The notes beneath the pieces are model-generated. The model saw nothing but the letters and a program-made list of their open reading frames with translations. It made no database searches and was not told the origin of the DNA. Below, piece by piece: positions 26,166-35,025 of a stretch of DNA of 64,000 nt (within the stretch, counting starts at the first letter, position 1; the number at the start of each line of letters is the position of its first letter). The DNA is from Streptomyces atratus (GTDB lineage: Bacteria > Actinomycetota > Actinomycetes > Streptomycetales > Streptomycetaceae), in NCBI RefSeq assembly GCF_900119365.1, contig NZ_FPJO01000004.1, forward strand, positions 1-64,000. The letters run 5' to 3'. Made by a program: the position numbers and the translations under genes.

Positions 26166-26588
26166 TCAGGGCCCGGTACGCGGTGCGATCTCGGCGATCA
26201 GGCCCTCGACCAGGACCTTGATCGCGTCGCGGACGGGGCGGACGGCCTCGACGCCCTGTCCGGCCGGATCGTCGAGCTTCCAGTCCAGGTAGCGCTTGCC
26301 GGGGAAGACCGGGCAGGTGTCGCCGCAGCCCATGGTGATGCACACGTCGGACTCACGGACGGCGTCGATCGTGAGGATCTTCGGAGTTTCGGCGGAGATG
26401 TCGATGCCGACCTCGGCCATCGCCTCGACGGCCGCCGGGTTCACGGCGTCGCCGGGGGCGGAGCCGGCGGAGCGGACCTCGACGCGGTCCCCGGCCAGGT
26501 GGGTCAGCCAGGCGGCGGCCATCTGGGAGCGGCCGGCGTTGTGGACGCAGACGAACAGGACGGACGGCTTGCCGGAGGACTCGGCCAT
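26166..26588 (-). CDS. arsC: Arsenate reductase, low-molecular-weight phosphatase type
   Basis: 140 aa, reduces arsenate to arsenite for export. The phosphatase loop CxxxxxR is VCVHNAGRSQ, and the resolving cysteines lie in ITMGCGDTCPVFPGKRYLDW, the arrangement of thioredoxin- or mycothiol-linked ArsC enzymes. DPAGQGVEAVRPVRD completes the acid loop. Length is typical. It diverges from arsR-acr3 across a 93-bp region with palindromes. Confidence 0.93.
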   Translation of the reverse strand: MAESSGKPSVLFVCVHNAGRSQMAAAWLTHLAGDRVEVRSAGSAPGDAVNPAAVEAMAEVGIDISAETPKILTIDAVRESDVCITMGCGDTCPVFPGKRYLDWKLDDPAGQGVEAVRPVRDAIKVLVEGLIAEIAPRTGP

Positions 26589-26629
26589 GTTGATCGTTTC
26601 TCTCGTCGCGGGGCGGGAACGGCCACCAT

Positions 26630-26680
26630 TGATATCAGTCCCTGCTGGTACCAGCGGGTGGTGATGTGAAAGTATCAGTG
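26630..26680. promoter_or_regulatory. arsC/arsR divergent promoter with palindromes
   Basis: TGATATCA (26630-26637) and GCTGGTACCAGC (26644-26655) are perfect palindromes in the spacer between arsC and arsR. One of them is the likely ArsR operator controlling both directions. Confidence 0.5.
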
Positions 26681-26681
26681 C

Positions 26682-26990
26682 ATGATGACTTCAGTCGATC
26701 CTGATCTGATCCGGGTGCTGGGCGATCCGCTCCGCCTCCGGATCGTGACCCTGCTGGCCCGCGAGACGCTCTGCACGACGCATCTGGTCGAGGAGACCGG
26801 GGCGAAGCAGACCAACCTCTCCAACCACCTGAAGGTGCTGCGCGAGGCCGGCGTGGTGGAAACCGAACCGTGCGGCCGCTTCACCTACTACCGACTGCGC
26901 CCCGAGGTACTGGCCGGTCTCTCCGAGCAGTTCGCCGCGCTGGCCGAGTCCGCCCGCAGCGCCGCCGGGAAGAAGCGGGCCTGCCCGTGA
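26682..26990 (+). CDS. arsR: ArsR/SmtB-family repressor
   Basis: 102 aa winged-HTH metalloid sensor: VLGDPLRLRIVTLLARETLC, then TTHLVEETGAKQTNLSNHLK and EPCGRFTYYRLRPE. The usual ELCVCDL arsenite site is replaced by ETLCTTHL, with one Cys only; other cysteines are in EPCGRF and at the C-terminal end (KKRACP). As(III) binding is therefore probably through a different cysteine set. It overlaps acr3 by 4 bp. Confidence 0.9.
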   Translation: MMTSVDPDLIRVLGDPLRLRIVTLLARETLCTTHLVEETGAKQTNLSNHLKVLREAGVVETEPCGRFTYYRLRPEVLAGLSEQFAALAESARSAAGKKRACP

Positions 26991-28108
26991 CCTCCACCGA
27001 ACCCACCACCACCGCCCCGGCGGGCGGCGACGACTCGATCGTCGGAAAGCTCTCCACCCTCGACCGCTACCTCGCGGTGTGGATCCTGCTCGCCATGGCC
27101 ATCGGCCTGAGTCTGGGGCGGCTGATCCCCGGGATGAACGACGCGCTGGCGAGGATCGAGGTCGGCGGGGTCTCCCTGCCGATCGCGCTCGGCCTGCTCG
27201 TCATGATGTACCCGGTCCTTGCCAAGGTCCGCTACGACAGACTCGACACCGTGACCGGCGACCGCCGACTGATGGTGTCCTCGCTGGTCATCAACTGGAT
27301 CGTCGGACCGGCGGTCATGTTCGCCCTGGCGTGGATCTTCCTGCCCGACCTGCCCGAATACCGCACCGGCCTGATCATCGTCGGCCTCGCGCGCTGCATC
27401 GCCATGGTCATCATCTGGAACGACCTCGCCTGCGGCGACCGCGAAGCAGCCGCCGTACTCGTCGCGCTCAACTCCGTCTTCCAGGTCTTCGCCTTCGGCC
27501 TGCTCGGCTGGTTCTACCTCGACCTGCTGCCCAGGTGGCTGGGCCTGGGCGACGGTCAGGGGCTGGACGTACCGGTGTGGCACATCGCCCTCAACGTCGT
27601 CGTGTTCCTCGGCATCCCGCTGCTGGCCGGCTTCCTCACCCGCCGCATCGGCGAGCGGAAGGCGGGCCGCGAAGGTTACGAGCAGCGGTTCCTGCCGAGG
27701 ATCGGCCCCTGGGCCCTGTACGGGCTGCTCTTCACGATCGTCGTCCTGTTCGCGCTCCAGGGGAGGACGATCACCTCGCAGCCCCTGGACGTGGTCCGGA
27801 TCGCGCTGCCGCTGCTCGTCTACTTCGCGGTCATGTTCTTCGGCACCTTCCTGCTCGGCAAGGCCCTCGGGCTGGCTTACGACCGCACGGCGACACTGGC
27901 GTTCACCGCGGCGGGCAACAACTTCGAACTCGCCATCGCCGTCGCCATCGCGACCTTCGGCGTCACCTCCGGCCAGGCCCTGTCAGGCGTCGTCGGCCCG
28001 CTCATCGAGGTGCCCGTCCTGATCGGCCTCGTGTACGTGTCCCTGGCCTGGCGCAAGAGGTTCACGACGCGGAAAGACGAGTGGCACACGGACACGCGGT
28101 CCGCATAG
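26987..28108 (+). CDS. acr3: Arsenite efflux permease Acr3
   Basis: A 373-aa, ten-helix arsenite exporter of the BASS superfamily. LDRYLAVWILLAMAIGLSLG opens it; GLARCIAMVIIWNDLACGDR holds the essential Cys, and FTAAGNNFELAIAVAIATFG the conserved pore motif. GTG 26987 overlaps the arsR stop (GTGA), giving translational coupling. Together with arsC this makes a complete reduction-and-export system. Confidence 0.94.
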   Translation: MTSTEPTTTAPAGGDDSIVGKLSTLDRYLAVWILLAMAIGLSLGRLIPGMNDALARIEVGGVSLPIALGLLVMMYPVLAKVRYDRLDTVTGDRRLMVSSLVINWIVGPAVMFALAWIFLPDLPEYRTGLIIVGLARCIAMVIIWNDLACGDREAAAVLVALNSVFQVFAFGLLGWFYLDLLPRWLGLGDGQGLDVPVWHIALNVVVFLGIPLLAGFLTRRIGERKAGREGYEQRFLPRIGPWALYGLLFTIVVLFALQGRTITSQPLDVVRIALPLLVYFAVMFFGTFLLGKALGLAYDRTATLAFTAAGNNFELAIAVAIATFGVTSGQALSGVVGPLIEVPVLIGLVYVSLAWRKRFTTRKDEWHTDTRSA

Positions 28109-28109
28109 C

Positions 28110-28430
28110 TTGGGCGCCCGTGACACCGCCGCGTCGGCGATGGTCGTCGCGGCGGTCGGCATGGGCCTGCTCGTCCCTTCCCTCACCGTGCTGTCCCTCG
28201 CCCACGCCCCGACCGGCCGGCAGGGCTATGCCAGCAGCGCGATACAGACCAACCAGAATCTGGGCCAGATCCTGGTTCTCGGCGTCGCCTCCGCTGTGTT
28301 CAACGCGTTCCTCGGCGCCGGCTCGGACGACCACGTCGGCTACGCCGCCGCCTTCGGGCTGCTGCTGGTGCCGGGCACCTGGCCGCCGCGCTCGCCACCC
28401 GGGCCCGCGGGGCGTTGAGACCGGACGGAC
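28110..28430 (+). pseudogene. MFS efflux transporter, C-terminal fragment
   Basis: A plus-strand frame encodes the last helices of a DHA2-type drug:proton antiporter (AAVGMGLLVPSLTVLSLAHA, GYASSAIQTNQNLGQILVLG, HVGYAAAFGLLLVPG). The end loses register: one base away it would read HLAAALATRARGAL. The first ~380 residues are missing. It starts immediately after acr3 and has no start site of its own. Confidence 0.7.
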
Positions 28431-28461
28431 GGGATTCGCGGACCGATGCCCGCGGCGCGGC

Positions 28462-28995
28462 TCAGGGCCGCTGGTCGAGACCCGCGCCGAGCGGCGGCTG
28501 CGGGGCGTCGAGCAGCGAGGTGTCCACCTCGCCGACGCCCCAGCCGTACGCCAGCTTGTGCACCTCCAGCACGAAGAACGAGTCGGTGGAGACGATCCCG
28601 TCGATCAGGTGCAGCCTGCGGTTCATCAGGTCGGTGAAGTGGTCGGTGTCCCGGCAGATCACCTCCGCCATCACATCGTAGTTGCCCGCCGTCATGATGA
28701 CGTAGGAGGTCTCGGGCAGCTCCCGCAGCCGTCGGCAGACCTCCGGGGCGGTGCCCGGCGCGACCCGGATGCCGACCATGGCGAACCTGTCGAAGCCGAT
28801 GGTCAGCGGGTTCGCGATGCCGACGATCTGGAGGGTGCCGTTCTCCTCCATGCGCTGTACGCGGTAGCGCACGGAGGAGGCCGGAATGTCCAGTTCCTCG
28901 GCGATCTGGCTGTACGGGCGGCGGCCGTCCGCCTGGAGTGCGGCGATGATCTGGCGATCGGTGTCGTCCAGCGGGCTGCCACCCAGCGTGCTCAT
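28462..28995 (-). CDS. Lrp/AsnC-family transcriptional regulator
   Basis: 177 aa: HTH (LDDTDRQIIAALQADGRRPY, SQIAEELDIPASSVRYRVQR) and an AsnC-type ligand domain (VGIRVAPGTAPEVCRRLREL, YVIMTAGNYDVMAEVICRD). Such proteins sense amino acids and form octamers. It lies 81 bp downstream of the oxidase gene in the same direction, so it may be co-transcribed, and it is the natural controller of the ALDH/oxidase operon and the divergent permease. Confidence 0.88.
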   Translation of the reverse strand: MSTLGGSPLDDTDRQIIAALQADGRRPYSQIAEELDIPASSVRYRVQRMEENGTLQIVGIANPLTIGFDRFAMVGIRVAPGTAPEVCRRLRELPETSYVIMTAGNYDVMAEVICRDTDHFTDLMNRRLHLIDGIVSTDSFFVLEVHKLAYGWGVGEVDTSLLDAPQPPLGAGLDQRP

Positions 28996-29076
28996 GCTGT
29001 TGCTCCGGCTCTCATGTACGGCCCGCCACGGTGTGCGGGCCTGGATCTTCGGTCGTACGCCCCTATCCTGCCCGGC

Positions 29077-30492
29077 TCAGGAATCGAAGCCGAGGCCGAG
29101 CCGGTCCAGGGTGCGCAGCCACAGGTTGCGGTGGCCGTGGGTGTCCTCGCGTGCCATGGACCACCGGGTGGCCTCGACGCCCAGATAGCGGACCGGCTCC
29201 GGGGGGAAGGGAACCGGCGGGCGACGGATCATCGCGGGCCGCAGCCGCTCGGTCTGCCGGCCGGACAGCAGGTCCAGCATGACCTGGGCGCCGAAGCGGG
29301 TGGCGCCGACACCGAGTCCGGTGAAGCCGAGGGCGTACGAGATCCGCCCGCGTGCGGCGGTGCCGGCGAACATGCAGAAGCGGGTGGTGGAGTCGATGAC
29401 ACCGCCCCAGGAGTGCGAGAAGCGGACGTCGGCGAGGGAGGGAAAGGCTTCGGCGAACTGGGCGGCGAGGGTGTCGAAGGTGGCCGGGCGCTGGGTGAGG
29501 TGCTCGTCGACCCGGTTGCCGTAGTGGTAGATGGCGTCGTAGCCGCCGAAGAGGATGCGGTCGTCGTCGGTCTTGCGGAGATAGTGGAACTGGTTGCCCG
29601 CGTCGGTGATGCCGTGGTCGCCGCTCCAGCCGATGGCGGCCAGCTGGTCGGAGTTCAGGGGCTCGGTGGTCAGGGCGTAGTCGTAGACGGGGATCATGCT
29701 GAGCGAGAGGCGCTTGAGCAGGGGCCGGTAGATGTTGGTGGCCAGGCCGACCTGCCGGGCGCCGACCGCCGCGTACGGGGTCGCGAGCTGGATCCGGCCC
29801 GCATGACGGGTGGACAGCGCGGTGACCTCGGTGTGTTCGGCGATACGGACTCCGAGGTCCAGGCAGGCGGCGCGCAGTCCCCAGACGAGCCTGGCGGGGT
29901 CGAGGAGCGCGTAGTCGGGGGACCAGAGACCGGCGGTCCAGATCGGGGAGTCGACGTAGGACCGCAGCTCCTCGCGGTCCAGCAGCCTGGTCTGTTCGCC
30001 GTACTGGTGGGCGAGGGTGTGGGCGTTGCCGAGCCCTGCCGCCTGCCAGGGGGTGGCGGCCACGGTGACCTTGCCGCTGCGGACGAATCCGCAGTCGATG
30101 CCGTGGGTGTCCAGGTCGCGTTCGAAGGCGTCGAAGTTCTCCATGCCCAGGCGGTGCAGCAACCGGGCCTCGGCGGGCCAGCGTTCGCCGCCGTTGACGA
30201 GGCCGTGGGTGATGCTGGGCGAGCAGAAGCCGCCGTTGCGGCCGCTGGCCGCGTGGCCGCAGGTGTTCTGTTCGAGAACGAGGACATCGCGTTCGGGGTG
30301 GGCGCGCTTGGCGAGCAGCGCGGTCCACAGCCCGGTGTAGCCGCCGCCGACGACGGCGAGGTCGCAGGTGGTGTCGGAGGTCAGTCGGGGCAGCGGTGCG
30401 GGGTGCTCGGGCCGGTCGAGCCAGTAGGGGGCGGCCTTCGTGTCGCGCAGGCGGCTGCGGTGGTCGGTGGGGCGCGGGGCGGCGGTGTTCAT
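29077..30492 (-). CDS. FAD-dependent amine/amino-acid oxidase of the DAO family
   Basis: A 471-aa flavoenzyme. The FAD-binding Rossmann motif is CDLAVVGGGYTGLWTALLAK; ASGRNGGFCSPSITHG is the DAO-family motif where covalent or tight FAD contacts occur; LGFTGLGVGATRFGAQV is the C-terminal FAD loop. Resemblance is to gamma-glutamylputrescine oxidase and related secondary-amine oxidases. With the aldehyde dehydrogenase upstream it would oxidise an amine to an aldehyde plus ammonia (and H2O2). ATG 30492 was taken; the N-terminal extension before the FAD motif (PYWLDRPEHPAPLPRLTSDT) is usual in this group. Confidence 0.87.
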   Translation of the reverse strand: MNTAAPRPTDHRSRLRDTKAAPYWLDRPEHPAPLPRLTSDTTCDLAVVGGGYTGLWTALLAKRAHPERDVLVLEQNTCGHAASGRNGGFCSPSITHGLVNGGERWPAEARLLHRLGMENFDAFERDLDTHGIDCGFVRSGKVTVAATPWQAAGLGNAHTLAHQYGEQTRLLDREELRSYVDSPIWTAGLWSPDYALLDPARLVWGLRAACLDLGVRIAEHTEVTALSTRHAGRIQLATPYAAVGARQVGLATNIYRPLLKRLSLSMIPVYDYALTTEPLNSDQLAAIGWSGDHGITDAGNQFHYLRKTDDDRILFGGYDAIYHYGNRVDEHLTQRPATFDTLAAQFAEAFPSLADVRFSHSWGGVIDSTTRFCMFAGTAARGRISYALGFTGLGVGATRFGAQVMLDLLSGRQTERLRPAMIRRPPVPFPPEPVRYLGVEATRWSMAREDTHGHRNLWLRTLDRLGLGFDS

Positions 30493-30528
30493 GTGATGGG
30501 GTACCTCGTTGCCGGCGGGGTGGGGCGG

Positions 30529-30570
30529 CGCGGGCCGGGGCCCCGACGCCGGTCGGAGCCCCGGCCCGCG
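30529..30570 (-). terminator. GC hairpin between the ALDH and oxidase genes
   Basis: A 13-bp perfect stem (30529-30541 with 30558-30570, arm CGCGGGCCGGGGC) with a 16-base loop lies in the 101-bp spacer. It may attenuate read-through or protect the upstream mRNA end. Confidence 0.5.
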
Positions 30571-30593
30571 GACGGTGGTCGGGCGCGGGGCGG

Positions 30594-32042
30594 TCAGAGA
30601 CTGATGACGCCGGTGCGGGTGTCGGTCATGTCCATGAGCGTCCACTTGCCGCCGATCCGGCCCCAGCCGGTGGAGCGGTTGCCGGCGCCGCCGAAGGGCA
30701 TGTTGATGTCCCACCAGTTGTTGCTCTCGTTCACGATGACCTGGCCGACGGCCATTTCCTCGATGAAGCGGAAGGCGGAGGTCATGCTCCGGGTGAAGAC
30801 GGCGCCCTGGAGGCCGAGCTTGTCGTCGTTGGCGATGCGCAGCAGATCGTCCTCGTCCCGGCCCGTGATGATCGGCACGACCGGTCCGAAGGACTCCTCC
30901 CGGGACAGCAGGCTGTCCTCCGGTACCCCGTCCACCACGGTGAACTCGTAGTAGAGGTCGGTGGGGTGGCCGGAGGCGCGCTTCCCGCCGAGCAGGATGC
31001 GCGCGCCGCGCTCGCGGGCGTCGGCCATGTGACGGTCCATCTTGGCCGCGACGCCCTCGTTGTTGAGCGGGCCGAGGACGGTCTTGGGGTCGAACGGGTC
31101 GCCGAGCGTGATGCGCTGGGCCTCGCGCAGCACGGCCTCGACGAACTCGTCGTGGATGTCGGCGTGCACGATGACACGTTCGGTGGCGCAGCAGACCTGT
31201 CCGGCGCACGGGTAGGCGCCGTCGACGGCGGCCTTGGCGGCGGCCTCGATGTCGGCGTCGGCGAGGACGACGAGCGGGCCGTTGCCGGAGCACTCCATGA
31301 TGGAACGCTTGAGTCCGGCGGCGGACTGGATCTTCGCCCCGGTCGCGGTGGAGCCGATGAAGCCGATCGCGTGGATGCCCTCGTGACGTACCAGGGCGTC
31401 GCCCGTGTCGCCCTCGCCGGGCACGATGTTGACGAGGCCGTCCGGCAGCCCGGCGGCGACGAACGCCTCCATCGCCTTGAGGACGGTGAGCGGGGTGTTG
31501 GCCGGCGGCTTGACCACATGGGCGTTGCCGGTGGCCAGGCCGGGGGCGACGAACTCGGCCAGCATCAGCAGCGGGAAGTTCCACGGCGTGATGATGCCCC
31601 AGGTGCCGACCGGGCGGTGGAAGGTGAACATCCGCTTGGTGTTGTCGGTGGAGGGCAGCGTTTCGCCGTGCAGTCGTACGGCGTCCTCGGCGTGCAGGTG
31701 GAAGAGCTTGGCCGCTTCCTCGATGTCGGCTACGGACTCCGCGAGCGGCTTGCCCTGTTCCAGGGACTGGAGGCGGGCGAGTTCGTCCACGCGCTCGCTC
31801 AGCTCCGTACCGATGCGGTGACAGAGCTCGGCGCGGGTCCACACATTGGTCGCTGCCCAGGCCGGCTGGGCCTCGTTCGCGGCACGCACCGCGGCGTCGA
31901 CATCGGCGGGCGCGGGCAGCGGGAAGGTGCCGACGAGTTCGCCCGTGGCGGGGCTGACGACCTCGTGGGTGGTCCCTGAGGTGCCGTCGGTGAAGGCGCC
32001 GTTGATGAAGAGCTGGTGCCGGTCGGCGGTCGGGGTGGTCAT
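30594..32042 (-). CDS. NAD(P)-dependent aldehyde dehydrogenase
   Basis: A 482-aa ALDH-superfamily enzyme. Visible are ITPWNFPLLMLAEFVAPGLA (cofactor-binding Asn), FIGSTATGAKIQ, the general base Glu in MECSGNGPLVVLADADIEAA, the nucleophile in AGQVCCATERVIVHAD, and SREESFGPVVPI. Length is typical. First gene of the operon ALDH-oxidase-Lrp, diverging from an APC permease: a module to import and oxidise an amine or amino acid, with this enzyme converting the aldehyde to the acid. Confidence 0.92.
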   Translation of the reverse strand: MTTPTADRHQLFINGAFTDGTSGTTHEVVSPATGELVGTFPLPAPADVDAAVRAANEAQPAWAATNVWTRAELCHRIGTELSERVDELARLQSLEQGKPLAESVADIEEAAKLFHLHAEDAVRLHGETLPSTDNTKRMFTFHRPVGTWGIITPWNFPLLMLAEFVAPGLATGNAHVVKPPANTPLTVLKAMEAFVAAGLPDGLVNIVPGEGDTGDALVRHEGIHAIGFIGSTATGAKIQSAAGLKRSIMECSGNGPLVVLADADIEAAAKAAVDGAYPCAGQVCCATERVIVHADIHDEFVEAVLREAQRITLGDPFDPKTVLGPLNNEGVAAKMDRHMADARERGARILLGGKRASGHPTDLYYEFTVVDGVPEDSLLSREESFGPVVPIITGRDEDDLLRIANDDKLGLQGAVFTRSMTSAFRFIEEMAVGQVIVNESNNWWDINMPFGGAGNRSTGWGRIGGKWTLMDMTDTRTGVISL

Positions 32043-32153
32043 GCGTTGGCCTCTCTGTCCTGTCCTGACCGGGAAGAGGCGTGCCGGCTCGAAGCCGCGC
32101 CTGCCCGGGTCCGGTGCGAAGCGATGAATGGAGACTCGCTGAGCAACTAGGAA

Positions 32154-32240
32154 CTGTCAAGACTGCTGGATCGGCGAATTTCAAAGTCAAACATTGCTGA
32201 TTCGTGAGTATTGACAGGCGTTTTTCGCTTCATCTATAAC
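32154..32240. promoter_or_regulatory. Divergent promoter region with strong sigma-70-type promoter for the permease
   Basis: TTGACA (32211-32216) and TATAAC (32235-32240) with an 18-bp spacer are close to consensus and point to the permease gene; transcription would start ~40 bases before ATG 32288. An inverted copy, CTGTCAA (32154-32160), could serve as -35 for the aldehyde dehydrogenase, though its -10 is poor. The AT-rich 50 bp between them are the likely Lrp-binding zone. Confidence 0.65.
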
Positions 32241-32287
32241 CAGGACCCATCGACTCTCCTGCCTGCGCCCACCCTGAGGGGAACGCC

Positions 32288-33691
32288 ATGTCATCCGAGC
32301 CACAGACCCCGGCACTGCCCAAGAAAATGAGCTGGTTCGACGGATTCGCGATGTCGCTGACCATGCCGGCGGCGCTCATCGCCTCACTCGGTGCCTCCAT
32401 CGGCGGCCTCGGCGCCTGGGGCGCGATCGCCCTGTGGGCAGCCTCGATGGTGCTGGCCACCGCCACCAACTGGATCTACACCGAACTGGCCGCGATGTTC
32501 CCCGACTCCTCCGGCGGGATCGCGCACTACGCGACCGAGGGCTGGAAGAAGCGGGCGCCCGTGGTGGGCCCGATCGCGAGCATCGGCTACTGGTTCCCCT
32601 GGACGACCGCGCTCGCCGTCTACTCCGGACTCATCGGCTCCTTCGTCCAGGCCCAGTGGTTCCCCGGCCAGGACTGGAGCGCGGAATTCGGACCGGTGAA
32701 GGTGGACTTCCCGATAGCCGTCGGCCTGGTCGTGATGCTGCTGCTGTTCGGCGCCGCGATGATCGGCCTGCACGTCGCCATGTGGGTCGTCTACGTCACC
32801 GGCGGAGCGCTGCTCGTACCGCTCGCCGTCTTCATCGTCATGCCGCTGTTCTCCGGTGACTGGAGCGCACAGGGCCTGCACTGGAACCTGCACGGCGCCT
32901 CGGGACTGCGCGAGGCGCTGGTGTGGCTGTACGTCATGGCGTGGACCTCGTTCGGGGTGGAGGTGTGCGCGACCTTCGCCCCCGAGTACAAGGACACCGT
33001 GCGCGACACCACCCGGGCGTTGCGCGCCGGTGTGCTGTTCTCCCTCGGTGTCTTCGTCCTGCTTCCGCTGACCCTGTCCGGATACGTCGGTGAGAAGACC
33101 ATCGGCGCGGAACCCACCACCTTCTTCGTCGGCGCCTTCCAGGACCTGGTGGGCGGCGCCGCCGACCTCATGGTGGTCTTCCTCATCGCGTCGCTGCTGC
33201 TCATCATGATCACCGGTCTCGCCGATGGCTCCCGGGTGCTGTACGAGATGGGCAAGTCGGGGCTCACCATCAAGCAGGTGGGGGTGCTGAACAGGCGCGG
33301 CGTACCGGCACGGGCTCTGCTGGTGGCCCTGGTGCTCAACGTCTTCGTGCTGACGGTGCTTCAGACCCCGCTGGCCATCATCGTCACCGGCAACCTCGGC
33401 TACATCCTCACGCACGTCCTGGCGGTCTCCGGCTTCGCGCTGCTGCGCAAGGACCGGCCCGACGCCGTGCGGCCCATCCGGCTGCCCGGGTTCTTCGTAC
33501 CACTGGCCTGGGCGCTCGCCGGGTGCCTCACCGTGGTGCTGGTGGTGGGCGCGACCGGCTTCTCCATCACCGGCTACGGCGGCTACACCGAACTGGGCGT
33601 CGCGCTCGCCGTCCTGGTGGCGGCCGTACTCCTGTGGCTGTACCGGATCAAGGTGCAGGACCGGCGCGCCACCGAAGACCGTCGGGCCTGA
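32288..33691 (+). CDS. APC-family amino acid/amine permease
   Basis: A 467-aa carrier with about 12 helices. The start motif SWFDGFAMSLTMPAALIASL and GGLGAWGAIALWAASMVLAT are characteristic of APC transporters, and AMFPDSSGGIAHYATEGWKK matches the family's FPxxGGxY motif in loop 2-3. FGVEVCATFAPEYKDTVRDT is the helix 6-7 region. ATG 32288 follows GAGGGGA. Divergent from the oxidase operon, so it probably imports that operon's substrate. Confidence 0.88.
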   Translation: MSSEPQTPALPKKMSWFDGFAMSLTMPAALIASLGASIGGLGAWGAIALWAASMVLATATNWIYTELAAMFPDSSGGIAHYATEGWKKRAPVVGPIASIGYWFPWTTALAVYSGLIGSFVQAQWFPGQDWSAEFGPVKVDFPIAVGLVVMLLLFGAAMIGLHVAMWVVYVTGGALLVPLAVFIVMPLFSGDWSAQGLHWNLHGASGLREALVWLYVMAWTSFGVEVCATFAPEYKDTVRDTTRALRAGVLFSLGVFVLLPLTLSGYVGEKTIGAEPTTFFVGAFQDLVGGAADLMVVFLIASLLLIMITGLADGSRVLYEMGKSGLTIKQVGVLNRRGVPARALLVALVLNVFVLTVLQTPLAIIVTGNLGYILTHVLAVSGFALLRKDRPDAVRPIRLPGFFVPLAWALAGCLTVVLVVGATGFSITGYGGYTELGVALAVLVAAVLLWLYRIKVQDRRATEDRRA

Positions 33692-33782
33692 CGGCCATCG
33701 GCGTACGAACAGCGGAAGCGCGCCGAAATCAGGCGGAAAGCCGTCCTGTGGGCGGGGCACGGACATCCCTAGGCTCGGCCCC

Positions 33783-34928
33783 ATGCGTGTACTTTTCGCC
33801 TCGACCCGCGGATCGGGCCACTTCCACCCACTCATCCCCTTCATCGACGCGTGCACGGCACGGGGCGACGACGTCCTCGTCGTCGCCCCACCGGCACTCG
33901 AAGCGTTACTGGCGTCCCGGAAACAGCCGTACCGCATCGGCGGGGAGCCGCCCCAGGAGGAACTCGCGCGGGTCATGGAGCGCGCACTGGCACTGTCACC
34001 TGAGGACGGCGTCGCCGTGATGGTCGGGGAGGTGTTCGGCCGGCTCGGCACCGCCGCGATGCTTCCCGCGCTGGAGGAGGCCTGCCGCGACTGGCGGCCC
34101 GACCTCGTCCTGCACGAGACGTTCGAGTTCGCTTCGGTGATCGCCGCCGAGCGCCACGGAATCCCGCATGCCCGGGTCGCGGTCTCCGCCGCGCGGTTCA
34201 CCGGGTCCACCGACCATCTGCTGGGCCCCATGCTCGACCCGTACGGCCCCGGCATCGCCGAGCGGCTCCTCGCCGCCCCGTATCTGTCCCGCCTGCCCGC
34301 TTCCCTGGACCCCTCGCCGTACGCCGCGACCCGCCGCTACCACGAAGACCTCCGGCAGGAGACGCTGCCGGACTGGTGGGACGGGGCGGCGGAGCCGCTG
34401 GTCCATGTCACCCTCGGCACCGAGGCGGGCGCCCTGCCGACCGCGACCGGCCTGTACCGCGCGGTTGTGGAGGCGGTGAGCGTACTGCCGGTGCGCGTAC
34501 TGCTCACGACCGGGCACCGCATCGACCCGGCGGACCTCGGACCGCTGCCGCCCCGTGTCCACGCGGAGCCGTGGGTGCCACAGGCGGACGTCCTGCGCAG
34601 CGCCTCCCTCGTGGTCTGCCACGGCGGCTCGGGGACGGTCTACGGAGCCCTCGCGGCCGGCGTCCCCGTGGTCTGCGTCCCCCTCTTCGCGGACCAGCCG
34701 GAGAACGCCCGGCTGGTGACCGAGGCAGGGGCGGGGGCGGCCGTCACCCCGACCGGCGGCCCGGTGAACGAGCCGCCGGTGCTGGGCCCCGACGACGTAC
34801 GGAGCATCCGCGCGGCCGTCGAACGCGTCCTCGGCGAACCCGCATACCGTGCGCGGGCCCAGTCCCTGGCCGACGAGGTGCGGACCACCGCCACGGCCGC
34901 GGAACTGCTCGCCGCCCTCGAACCGTGA
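33783..34928 (+). CDS. GT1-family glycosyltransferase
   Basis: A 381-aa UDP/TDP-sugar-dependent transferase of the macrolide/antibiotic glycosyltransferase type: N-terminal acceptor half with RVLFASTRGSGHFHPLIPFI, C-terminal donor half with VVCHGGSGTVYGALAAGVPV and PLFADQPENARLV. It is not accompanied by sugar-biosynthesis genes, so it may modify xenobiotics or a scaffold made elsewhere. Leu 42 is a TTA codon (33906-33908), which predicts bldA-dependent, late expression. The next gene starts 97 bp downstream. Confidence 0.87.
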   Translation: MRVLFASTRGSGHFHPLIPFIDACTARGDDVLVVAPPALEALLASRKQPYRIGGEPPQEELARVMERALALSPEDGVAVMVGEVFGRLGTAAMLPALEEACRDWRPDLVLHETFEFASVIAAERHGIPHARVAVSAARFTGSTDHLLGPMLDPYGPGIAERLLAAPYLSRLPASLDPSPYAATRRYHEDLRQETLPDWWDGAAEPLVHVTLGTEAGALPTATGLYRAVVEAVSVLPVRVLLTTGHRIDPADLGPLPPRVHAEPWVPQADVLRSASLVVCHGGSGTVYGALAAGVPVVCVPLFADQPENARLVTEAGAGAAVTPTGGPVNEPPVLGPDDVRSIRAAVERVLGEPAYRARAQSLADEVRTTATAAELLAALEP

Positions 34929-35025
34929 CCCCGGGCCACCACCGGGCCGCCGGCCCGCACGCCCGTACGGTGGGTGTCGCCGCCCCGTGGTGCTGCCGCG
35001 GCGCACGGGCGGGCATGGGAAGGAG

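Noticed and set aside
27079..30951. Very long plus-strand open frame (almost 1300 codons) across acr3, the MFS fragment and the oxidase operon
   Set aside because: Its protein is low-complexity Arg/Gly/Ala-rich, has no family resemblance and lies out of frame or antisense to recognised genes; it is an effect of GC-rich codon use.
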